In this document: piece by piece, positions 16,897 to 25,005 of the stretch
Numbering within the stretch: position 1 is the first letter of the stretch
How the letters are laid out: each line of letters begins with the position of its first letter
NCBI GenBank assembly: GCA_944325435.1
Contig: CALVAC010000001.1
Coordinates: 159,854-223,853, forward strand
Length of the DNA: 64,000 nt
Direction: 5' to 3'
Origin: an uncultured Bacteroidales bacterium
Lineage (GTDB): Bacteria; Bacteroidota; Bacteroidia; Bacteroidales; UBA932
Notes under the pieces: generated by a model
Database searches by the model: none
What the model was told of the DNA's origin: nothing
Seen by the model: the letters and a program-made list of their open reading frames with translations, nothing else
Position numbers and translations under genes: made by a program

Positions 16897-18537
16897 TCAG
16901 TCAGCATCCTTGACACAGCGGACAGGAGTGGCAGTCCCGAGAGTGGCATACGCCACATTGACCCTTCCTTCAGGATATACATTGGTGAAAGTGGTCATCA
17001 TCGAGAACAACTGGAGAGTCCCGACCGACGACACATATCCGGTAGAACTCATTATATAGTTCAGGGCAGGCAGCCCAAGGCTGTCCGTCAATGTAGTGTT
17101 CCCGGAATAAAGCTGGGTCAGGGAATATTTGTAGATGCGGGCATCGGAACTTCCGGTGAGCTGGCGGCAGCCTGCAAGCTGATAATTCCATCCTGCATCA
17201 TTGAAAAGCGTCCGTTTGCCTCCCTTGTAGCCGGCATCGTAGAACAAGGCATTCTCATCTGTCTGATTGCCGGTCTCTTCTCCCGAATCATCCTTGTTGG
17301 AAAGTCCGCAGAGGGCAAAGAAATCCGCCCTTGAAGGAATATGCCAGCCAGGAGGACAGATACCCTGGGCTCCCTCGAAACTGTGGATGTTGTCAGCCGT
17401 TATCTCATCCGTTCCGAAAATCGCGTATGCATCATAAAGATATCCCTTTTCCTCTATGGACTCCGCATCCGTCAAAGCAACAGCTTCCGTAGCATTGATG
17501 GCAGACGGCTCTCCTCCATCATTCCGCAGCTCGTACGGATACAGGACGTGGGCATCCGGATCAGTGCCGTCCCCGGACGGGGTATATCCTTCCGGCAGAT
17601 AACTCAGGTTCCTGGCCATCCATACGGAACCATTGGCAAGCGTGACCGTAGGATAGGTCACCCCGTCATAGATAAAGTAACCATCATATTCCTCGAACTG
17701 CACTTCCTCTGACGGTGTGTCCGGCCCGATCACGCCTTCGTCCGTCCAGTTGGATATCTCGCCTGAAATGCTGACAGAAAGATTGTCGTCTATGATGGTT
17801 GCCGCTACAGTGTACTGTCCGCCCGAAACAAGTTCGGCTGAAGCCAGTTTCTGCTCCAGAGTCTTTCCGGATGCAGTGGTGACCGTAAGGGTGAATGCCA
17901 CTGTCTGAGGCACCACTATCGCCCTGTACTGTCTGCCTGACTCCACTGCCTGCATCGTGATATCCTCTGCGGCTGCAGCCCCGTCCACAGCCACGGAAAG
18001 TCCGGCAAGATCGACAGAGGCGGAAAGTTTCGAGCCGGAAAGCTTCACTGAAGAAAGATCCGAACCCGACTGGTTGTCTACATTGAGAAGAATCTTGGAA
18101 AGCAGATGCCTGAACTCGACTGTCACGGCAGAAGATGACGGTGTCACATTAGCCTTCACTCCTGCCACCAGGTCGGATGCCTCATAATCTGCAGTCTGGT
18201 CCGCCGCCACAGAAAATGTCTCCGGCATACCTGATTCGCTGTAAGGATAATATGCCGTCAGGACGGATGTCTCCGCTGCCTCGGCATACCATACGAGACT
18301 GCCCGAAAATACCCCGTCACCGAAAGTCAGAAGCTGATTCTCGGCATAATACGCATCCCCTTTCAAGATGCTGAGACCTATCCTGTCTCCGTCCTCGAAA
18401 CTGACATCCGTCACTTTGGTGATTACCGGCGATATCCTGACAATATCACCACCTGCAGCAGGGTTGCTGCCCTGCTCTTTCTCGCATGCGGTAACCGCCG
18501 CAAGTGCGAGCACTGACATAAACAGATACTTTTTCAT
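16897..18537 (-). CDS. Fimbrillin-family lipoprotein with FISUMP C-terminal domain
   Basis: A 546-residue surface lipoprotein: lipobox AAVTA-Cys18, an N-terminal fimbrillin-like beta domain (about 35-280; ITKVTDVSFEDGDRIGLSI is the typical first strand pair), then a FISUMP domain (about 290-546) with GVTYPTVTLANGSVWMARNL, GICPPGWHIPSRADF and a final GTATPVRCVKD. FISUMP domains are widespread in Bacteroidota surface proteins, of unknown role, with a C-type-lectin-like look. The start at 18537 replaces an upstream in-frame Met at 18600 because only 18537 gives a lipoprotein signal. It is the last gene of the TonB receptor operon, 26 bp after the DUF6850-like gene. Confidence 0.85.
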   Translation of the reverse strand: MKKYLFMSVLALAAVTACEKEQGSNPAAGGDIVRISPVITKVTDVSFEDGDRIGLSILKGDAYYAENQLLTFGDGVFSGSLVWYAEAAETSVLTAYYPYSESGMPETFSVAADQTADYEASDLVAGVKANVTPSSSAVTVEFRHLLSKILLNVDNQSGSDLSSVKLSGSKLSASVDLAGLSVAVDGAAAAEDITMQAVESGRQYRAIVVPQTVAFTLTVTTASGKTLEQKLASAELVSGGQYTVAATIIDDNLSVSISGEISNWTDEGVIGPDTPSEEVQFEEYDGYFIYDGVTYPTVTLANGSVWMARNLSYLPEGYTPSGDGTDPDAHVLYPYELRNDGGEPSAINATEAVALTDAESIEEKGYLYDAYAIFGTDEITADNIHSFEGAQGICPPGWHIPSRADFFALCGLSNKDDSGEETGNQTDENALFYDAGYKGGKRTLFNDAGWNYQLAGCRQLTGSSDARIYKYSLTQLYSGNTTLTDSLGLPALNYIMSSTGYVSSVGTLQLFSMMTTFTNVYPEGRVNVAYATLGTATPVRCVKDAD

Positions 18538-18563
18538 AATAATATAAAGTTTAAAGAACATAG

Positions 18564-20120
18564 TCAGAACACATATCCGACTGCCAGCGTCACGGTCCAT
18601 CGGTCCGGACCCGCCATATACCGCAGGTTGAACCCTCTGAAATACTGTGCCGCCGCTTCCGCATACAGCCCGTCCGCAAACCTGTATCTTGCACCGAGTT
18701 TCACTCCCATCCGTGAAGCCAGCATATATTCATTCTGCATATTGTACCAGTCCTCAAGCCTGCAGGGCTCATTCTCCACATCCATATCTGTCTCATTCAT
18801 CATGCTGCCTGCGACCCGGTTTCCTGTGGAGAAACAGAGTCCGGCAAGGACATCGAAATCCCCTGCAGGCACTTCTCCCGACAGATATGCAGACATAATG
18901 ACATCGTGCTCCGAGAAGATATAAGGATACAGAGGTGATGCCTGGCGGTCAAGAGACACAATTCCAAGACCGGCAATCAGCCTGACGGATTCAGCCTCCA
19001 GTTCATATTCCGGCCTTACTGACAACATCCTTCGCCAGAACACCAGATTGGATCCGTACACTTCAGTTGAAGTGACCCCTCCTTCCGTCACTTTGTTGAG
19101 CACGGTCTCATTATTTCGCTGGCTCTTCCAGTCCGCCGAAAGACGCAGATAATTTCTGCGGCTTTCAGTACCGAAAGCATATCCTGCCTTCAGGGATACC
19201 GTGTGCCCCGTGAAAAGGAACCATACAGTCTGCTTCTCTCCTGCCATACCAGTCCCGTACAGATACTCCAGTTCGGCATAAAACCCGCGCCGCTGGAACT
19301 GTGCAGCCCCTCCGTACACAAGTTCCCTGACAGGAAAGCCATCTATCCCGGATTCGGACAGGTGTACTCCGCTGCCTTCCCATGACTCGTATGTCCCATA
19401 CATCAGCCCCTTGTCGAGAAAAGCATAATAAGTGGAAGAAGATATGCCGAGCTCCTCCGCATCTATGGTCTCCGAATTCTTGTTGAAAATGGCCGACAGT
19501 CCCGCCGCCCATCCATTGCCATAATGCATCACGGACGGAGATACCGTCAGATCAAGAAGATAATCGGTATGCCTCAGGTCCTTTCTCTTTGTATAGTTGG
19601 CCCCAGTAAAATCTATCTTGCCGCCAAGTCTCCACGACCGGCCCAGATCCACGGATATCCCTCCCTCAAAGCCATAGGTCTGGAGCGTCTTCTTTCCGGG
19701 CGTGAACTCCAGCACATCCACAGGATAATATCCGGGCCGTGACGACATGGAACCGCACATACCGCTGCCTGAAGAATTCCTGAACGAGAAAGCTCCGGTC
19801 ATGGAAAGCGTCTTCAAGTGCATTATGGTCGCCGCCTTCGCCCCTGCGCTCCACGAGGAAGCAGCATCCGAACAGTCGTGGAACCCTCCGGAAACATATC
19901 TGCCGCCAGCCAAGGCACAGGATACCGATACCGTATCCTGGCGTATTCCGGCCGCATTGCGTCCGGAATTCCAGAAGTTCCGTCTCTCCGTCCGTACAAA
20001 GGCATTCCCGACATCCGGTATTGCCTGCTCCTGACGTACGGACATGCCGGACTGCGCCAGGACATCCGGAAAAGAGCAAAGGAGCACGGCTCCGAGAAAT
20101 ATGACTGCGTACCTATTCAT
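18564..20120 (-). CDS. Outer-membrane beta-barrel protein (DUF6850-like)
   Basis: A 518-residue protein with a signal peptide (MNRYAVIFLGAVLLCSFPDVLAQ) and alternating amphipathic strands through to a C-terminal aromatic residue (VTLAVGYVF), as expected for an outer-membrane barrel. It fits the DUF6850 proteins that accompany DUF4876 lipoproteins and TonB receptors in Bacteroidales; I name it on context and overall pattern, not on a single motif. Its start overlaps the upstream lipoprotein gene by 8 bp, so translation is coupled. Confidence 0.72.
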   Translation of the reverse strand: MNRYAVIFLGAVLLCSFPDVLAQSGMSVRQEQAIPDVGNAFVRTERRNFWNSGRNAAGIRQDTVSVSCALAGGRYVSGGFHDCSDAASSWSAGAKAATIMHLKTLSMTGAFSFRNSSGSGMCGSMSSRPGYYPVDVLEFTPGKKTLQTYGFEGGISVDLGRSWRLGGKIDFTGANYTKRKDLRHTDYLLDLTVSPSVMHYGNGWAAGLSAIFNKNSETIDAEELGISSSTYYAFLDKGLMYGTYESWEGSGVHLSESGIDGFPVRELVYGGAAQFQRRGFYAELEYLYGTGMAGEKQTVWFLFTGHTVSLKAGYAFGTESRRNYLRLSADWKSQRNNETVLNKVTEGGVTSTEVYGSNLVFWRRMLSVRPEYELEAESVRLIAGLGIVSLDRQASPLYPYIFSEHDVIMSAYLSGEVPAGDFDVLAGLCFSTGNRVAGSMMNETDMDVENEPCRLEDWYNMQNEYMLASRMGVKLGARYRFADGLYAEAAAQYFRGFNLRYMAGPDRWTVTLAVGYVF

Positions 20121-21339
20121 GTAAAGACTGCTCATCCCTTTCGTAGAAATCATCCGACGAATTATTGGTGTCCATAAGCACTTCATACCCCATAGCCTCG
20201 GTCTGCGTCTCATCCGTCCTGCGGAAAAGAGAATGGCCGAGATAAATCTCCGAGAGGGTGACATATCCGGCATCTATCCGGGACTGGAGCCTTTTCACAT
20301 TATTGGACGATCCTCCGTAAAAGACATCCACCCCATCCATTATCCAGTCTGTCGGGATACACGCTATCCTGTCCACGGTACTTCCAGGTTTCTGGATTAC
20401 TGCCCCTTCGGTATTCAGGAATTCCTGTATCGTCATCCCCTCAGCCCTGAAGATTACCGGAGCAGGAGAGAACACTGAAAACGTATAGGCATTTGCCTGC
20501 CCCATCTTCAGGACGGCCTCAAGATAGCGGTCCTGTGAAATGTGCGGTCCGGGAGCCGGATGATACAGCGTATTCGGGAAATATACATTGTTGTAGCAGA
20601 CAAAATAACCTTCCTTGTCCAGATTGACGGAAAGGGGGTACTGCACCGTATGGTCTATAGCTCCGCAGCATACCACAACGGCATCTTCGCCCGGCTGGAG
20701 AGGGAAAGCGGTCCCGTCCCCGGGAAATTGCCAGATGACCTGTACCACAGGCACATAGTCTGGATACGAAGCTTCTCCAGTGACAGGGTCGTATTTCACC
20801 CATACGTTCGTTCCCTGAGAATTGTACGGGTCCGCAGTCCCGAAACACAGTCCGTCAAGATACTGCACCTCGGAAGTGTTGTTGTGAAGAATCACATATT
20901 TGTCAGACTGGTATGTGCCTTCAAGAGGATATGCAAGACAGCCGCCATTGTAAATTTCCTTGAACACTATGTCCCCGGAAACAGATTCGAGCAGATTTAT
21001 CGTGACGTTCTGGTCGCTGTCCACAAGTCTGATCCTGTCGGCAGCCCCGTTGAACACATACTCGTCCGACCTGTCACTCACCGTTATACGATAGATGCCG
21101 TTGGCAAGCGTGACATTGACCTTGCCTTCTGCATCAGTGTATGCCGTGTAACTGCTGCCTTTACCTGTGTCCTCGATGTAAACAGGTACTTGGGCACGGA
21201 GCATACTGCTGAATTCATCGGGATACACTACGCTCACACTCAGCGTGTTCAATGTGGAGGAATACGGGTCCGAATTTTCGAGAGATGTACATCCGCAAAC
21301 AACTGCGGCCATCAGGAACATATTATATAACTTTTTCAT
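20113..21339 (-). CDS. DUF4876-like surface lipoprotein
   Basis: A 408-residue lipoprotein (lipobox VVCG-Cys17). The N-terminal third looks like a carboxypeptidase-regulatory or Ig-like fold (VPVYIEDTGKGSSYTAYTDA, then GIYRITVSD). The rest contains the DUF4876 pattern FKEIYNGG, DKYVILHNNTSEVQYLDGLC. The ATG at 21339 is preferred over TTG at 21345. It begins 2 bp after the TonB-receptor stop and is probably its surface partner in capturing a ligand; the ligand is not evident. Confidence 0.78.
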   Translation of the reverse strand: MKKLYNMFLMAAVVCGCTSLENSDPYSSTLNTLSVSVVYPDEFSSMLRAQVPVYIEDTGKGSSYTAYTDAEGKVNVTLANGIYRITVSDRSDEYVFNGAADRIRLVDSDQNVTINLLESVSGDIVFKEIYNGGCLAYPLEGTYQSDKYVILHNNTSEVQYLDGLCFGTADPYNSQGTNVWVKYDPVTGEASYPDYVPVVQVIWQFPGDGTAFPLQPGEDAVVVCCGAIDHTVQYPLSVNLDKEGYFVCYNNVYFPNTLYHPAPGPHISQDRYLEAVLKMGQANAYTFSVFSPAPVIFRAEGMTIQEFLNTEGAVIQKPGSTVDRIACIPTDWIMDGVDVFYGGSSNNVKRLQSRIDAGYVTLSEIYLGHSLFRRTDETQTEAMGYEVLMDTNNSSDDFYERDEQSLHE

Positions 21340-21341
21340 AA

Positions 21342-24164
21342 TCAAAATTTAAGTCTGCACGTAAGTCCATAATAAAAGTCAGGAGTAAAAATCGCGCTGA
21401 CTCCGGTTGCCATAGATTTCACCGCCATTCTGGAACAGGTGAAATTGTTTGCGAAGAAAGAAAGGGAAACATGATCCCCTATTTCCTTGGTAATACTCAG
21501 ATTAGCGGAAAGATACGGCCCGTAACCGTCCATAGCGAACGTATATGCATTGGACGAACGCATCAGCAGCACCGAAAATTCCGGATCTGCCGCCTCCTCA
21601 TCCGTAAAAGGATATACATTCCCATCAAGATCCATATACGCCACAGGACGGATTACGGTATAGGAGTTCCCGTCATAGATGCTTCCTCCGGAAGGAGAAT
21701 AGCTGTCCTCGCTCGCATTGTATGCATATTCCTGCCCGTTGTATTCCGAAAGCTTGCGCGAACGCTTCAGAAGAGACATTTCCAGACGGCAGGTGATTAT
21801 TATCCTCGCCCTCGGTATATGTGTGATTGCGGTCAGGTTCATATCCGCAGAATGGGTCATCTCCCCATTGTATACAGATGTACCGCTACCGGTCGCATAA
21901 ATGCCTACATACTGGTATGACCTGTCTTTCAAGGAAGTATGCGACCAGCCGTTCTGATAGTACCAGTACAGGGAATTGTCCGCATATCTCGTGAAAGCAT
22001 AATTGGCATCAAGCCTGAACCTTGTCCTGACAGGTCTTATTTCAGGAAAATCCACAATCAGCTCCACTCCGGCCCGGTGGATATCCGCTCCATTGTCGGC
22101 ATATCTCGAATTGAAGAAAGACCGGTCGGTGACCTTGACCTCCATCGGGGTCCAGAATGATTCACCGTCGTCTCTAAGATAAACCATACCCGTCTGGCTG
22201 TCCACCTGTATCTGCGGATTTTCCGGCACCCCATACCCGTCCGGCATCTGTATCATATTGTATGAGAATGGAGTGTACCTGTTGGAATACTTGTACGGAT
22301 CTACTGACCTGTGGTAATATCCGACAATCGATATGTCCATTCCCCTGAGCGGGGATATCTCTATGCCAAGTTCCGCATTGTGGCTGCGCTGCCAGCGGAG
22401 ACCGGGGTTGTACAGCATGGTATACGGGACAGTGTAATACACGTATGATGTACTTCCACCATGAGAAAATCCGAAAGTCTGGATGTCTCTGTATAGCTGT
22501 TCCGGATACAGGACATAGAAAGACGGCAGTTTCTCCGTGATTCCCCATCCTCCCCTCAGCGTCAGCAGATCAGACAGTTTCCATCTCAGATTGAAGCGGG
22601 GAGAAAGACTGGAGACATTTCTGTATTGAGTCCCTTTGACGAAAACATTTTCCAGCCTGATTCCGGCTGAAAGCCCGAGCAAAGTCTTTCCGACAGGGAT
22701 TTCAAGATTCTCTTCCGCATAGAAAGCCAGATTGTGCATATAAGGATAGCCGCTGTACGGTCTCGGGCGATAACCGTCCTCTGCCAGCGAGGGGTCTGCA
22801 TAATATTCTCCTGCACCTGCATTCCCGTTTGCCTTCCACTGTACCCCGGCCTTCAGATGGCTCTCTACGCTGCCGAACCTCCTGTCCCAGCCGTATTTCA
22901 AGGATGCAGCAAAATCAAGTTCTTTAGAATCGACCATCCTGTCCGCAAAATAAGAGAGCGGCAGCCTCTCTGCGAGGAAATAGCCTTCATCTTCAGCATG
23001 GACCGCAGGCTGGTTGGAAGCAGAGGAATAGAACAGATGCGCACGGGAAAGGTTGTCATTGAAATTTACCGAGGCCTCCAATTTCAGATTGGTCACCCAT
23101 TTCCTGTCTAAAAGCCATGTCAGGGAGGTGTTCGCACGGAACACATTGTCCCTCACCTTTGTATATTCCCCGGTATATGCATCGGGGTCATCTTCGGTGT
23201 TCATTCCTCCGATGTTGCCGCTCAGTCCGGCTTCGAAATGCAGGACCTTGGAAAAGGTGTTGCTGTACGAAAATGAGATTCCCCTCCTGGTATATGATGT
23301 GTATGGAGAAGAGAGTTTCCTTGTAGCTCTCGTCCATTCAGCCCCGACATTCAGCACGCCCTTGCTGCCGGGCAGCCCTATGCCTTTATCCACCGACACC
23401 GACCATGTCCTCGGATTGACTGCAAATACCGCATTCACGGGAGTCCTGCCTTTCTTGGTATGGATTCTCACAAGTCCTCCGGCAAGATCCCCGTATTCCG
23501 CAGAAGGCACACCCGTCAGAATCTCTATCGATTCTATGTTCTGCACCTGGATATTCCTCGTGTCTATCCCGGACATAGCCCCGAACGAAGCATTGTTGCC
23601 GAGTCTCACCCCATCCACCTCTATCGCTGTCCCGAAAGCGGCATTTCCGGCAGAGACACCGCCATCCCTGACAGAAAGGCTGTTGGCCGTTGTCAGGTCA
23701 GGATTGACAGTCTTTCCCCCTGGAAGAAGTGCAGCCACATCTGCCACATTTGACATCTGGAGATGGTCGAGAGCATTCCTGTCGAATACAAGTGTCGTAT
23801 TCATCGCATCCTCTCCCCTCCTTGCGGTCACTGTCACTTCCTCCAATGCGAGGGTATTCTCTTCCAATGCTATCCGCAAATTCGGCCTGTCACCACGTAC
23901 ATCCAGACTCATCCTTTCAGTGACATAGCCAAGGCAAGTGATCTCCAGGGTATATGTCCCTGCCTCCACATTCCCGAAGACGAAGTCCCCATCATCATCC
24001 GAGACAGTCCATACACCGGATTCCTTCAGCACAAGCCCTGCTCCAGGGACAGGCAGCCCCTCCTTGTCCGTCACCTGTCCTGCCACGCGACAGAAGTCTG
24101 TCGCTGGAAGCGTTACGACAGATACAAGCCACAGGAGCACCGCTATTGCAAATATCCTTTTCAT
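21342..24164 (-). CDS. TonB-dependent receptor with CarboxypepD_reg-like domain
   Basis: A 940-residue outer-membrane receptor: signal peptide (MKRIFAIAVLLWLVSVVTLP), CarboxypepD_reg-like domain (about 25-105: VAGQVTDKEGLPVPGAGLVL), plug domain (about 110-240, with IEVDGVRLGNNASFG and IESIEILTGVPSAEYGDLAG) and a 22-strand-type barrel ending in LTCRLKF. It imports a large ligand using TonB energy. There is no SusD partner, so a glycan PUL is unlikely; iron, haem, another metal complex, or peptide are possible. An in-frame Met at 24194 is an alternative start. First gene of a four-gene operon. Confidence 0.93.
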   Translation of the reverse strand: MKRIFAIAVLLWLVSVVTLPATDFCRVAGQVTDKEGLPVPGAGLVLKESGVWTVSDDDGDFVFGNVEAGTYTLEITCLGYVTERMSLDVRGDRPNLRIALEENTLALEEVTVTARRGEDAMNTTLVFDRNALDHLQMSNVADVAALLPGGKTVNPDLTTANSLSVRDGGVSAGNAAFGTAIEVDGVRLGNNASFGAMSGIDTRNIQVQNIESIEILTGVPSAEYGDLAGGLVRIHTKKGRTPVNAVFAVNPRTWSVSVDKGIGLPGSKGVLNVGAEWTRATRKLSSPYTSYTRRGISFSYSNTFSKVLHFEAGLSGNIGGMNTEDDPDAYTGEYTKVRDNVFRANTSLTWLLDRKWVTNLKLEASVNFNDNLSRAHLFYSSASNQPAVHAEDEGYFLAERLPLSYFADRMVDSKELDFAASLKYGWDRRFGSVESHLKAGVQWKANGNAGAGEYYADPSLAEDGYRPRPYSGYPYMHNLAFYAEENLEIPVGKTLLGLSAGIRLENVFVKGTQYRNVSSLSPRFNLRWKLSDLLTLRGGWGITEKLPSFYVLYPEQLYRDIQTFGFSHGGSTSYVYYTVPYTMLYNPGLRWQRSHNAELGIEISPLRGMDISIVGYYHRSVDPYKYSNRYTPFSYNMIQMPDGYGVPENPQIQVDSQTGMVYLRDDGESFWTPMEVKVTDRSFFNSRYADNGADIHRAGVELIVDFPEIRPVRTRFRLDANYAFTRYADNSLYWYYQNGWSHTSLKDRSYQYVGIYATGSGTSVYNGEMTHSADMNLTAITHIPRARIIITCRLEMSLLKRSRKLSEYNGQEYAYNASEDSYSPSGGSIYDGNSYTVIRPVAYMDLDGNVYPFTDEEAADPEFSVLLMRSSNAYTFAMDGYGPYLSANLSITKEIGDHVSLSFFANNFTCSRMAVKSMATGVSAIFTPDFYYGLTCRLKF

Positions 24165-24287
24165 TGTGGCACCAAAGGTATGGCGATGCTTCATGCGATA
24201 TTATCCCAACAAATTGGGGTTTTGTTCCCGCCTCTCCTTAAATGTTGTTATCTGCCGCCGGAAAGCTATGGGAAGTCCGGTGTACCC

Positions 24288-24301
24288 CTTTCCCGGGAAA
24301 G
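24288..24301. promoter_or_regulatory. Perfect 14-bp palindrome upstream of TonB-receptor operon
   Basis: CTTTCCCGGGAAAG is self-complementary and lies 124 bp upstream of the receptor start, in the only gap where its promoter can be. It may be an operator; I could not find a matching TAnnTTTG box, so regulation by another sigma factor is possible. Confidence 0.35.
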
Positions 24302-24329
24302 TCGGACGCATACAGGTTGAGTGCCATAC

Positions 24330-24370
24330 AAAAAAAACACTCGGTGATTCTGTAAAAAATCCCGAGTGTT
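24330..24370 (-). terminator. Rho-independent terminator after HdeD-like gene
   Basis: On the minus strand: 9-bp perfect stem AACACTCGG/CCGAGTGTT (arms 24362-24370 and 24336-24344), followed by a run of T. It lies 32 bp past the HdeD-like stop. Confidence 0.9.
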
Positions 24371-24401
24371 AAAACAATGCTGTTTTCGTCAGCAGATATT
24401 G

Positions 24402-25004
24402 CTACTGGTCATCAGGGCCGAGTGTCCTGAAATACCTGTGGATGCCTTTCAGCCTGAACGCTCCTGCCACAAACGCCGCGCCCAGCAGCAACATAGACAC
24501 TCCCGTCAATACTATCACGGCTCCTATTCCGATACTGAACGGATTGATGAGCACGAAGATAGAAAGCAGCAGAAGCAGGATGCCCAACACTATGGACCAG
24601 CCAGCGCCAGGGACCCTGAACGCCTGGAGATCACTGCCGAATCCTATAATCATAAAGCTATGGTACAGCATATATACCCCCAGCATGACAGGCAGCAGGA
24701 CAAGAGTCATTCCAGGATAGCAGCACATCAGGACTCCCAACAGGAGGTCGCATATACCGCCAATTATGGAATATCCCCTCATCGCAAAATAGTTGCGGCT
24801 TGTACTGGCCACCACCAGTTCCACAATACCTGTGACGAGCATCAGCACTCCGAACATAATGCTCAATGTCAGATAGCTTTCAACAGGGTTGCAGAAAACC
24901 ACTATTCCGCCTGCTACCAGCAGCAGTCCGGCCAAAAGCAGCAGCCACCAGTGTCTGATGACTCTACCTGCCTTGTCTGTTATTCTTTCAATAAAAGTTT
25001 CCAT
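24402..25004 (-). CDS. HdeD/DUF308-family membrane protein
   Basis: A 200-residue protein with six predicted membrane segments in three pairs, each with the LLLGILL(L/M)xxP-like pattern (GGIVVFCNPVES, LLLGVLMCCYPGMT, GILLLLLSIFVLINPFSI). That repeat is diagnostic of DUF308/HdeD proteins, associated with acid stress in E. coli. The ATG lies 1 bp after the clpB stop, so the two are translationally linked, fitting a stress role (inference). Ends at the terminator 24330-24370. Confidence 0.88.
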   Translation of the reverse strand: METFIERITDKAGRVIRHWWLLLLAGLLLVAGGIVVFCNPVESYLTLSIMFGVLMLVTGIVELVVASTSRNYFAMRGYSIIGGICDLLLGVLMCCYPGMTLVLLPVMLGVYMLYHSFMIIGFGSDLQAFRVPGAGWSIVLGILLLLLSIFVLINPFSIGIGAVIVLTGVSMLLLGAAFVAGAFRLKGIHRYFRTLGPDDQ

Positions 25005-25005
25005 A

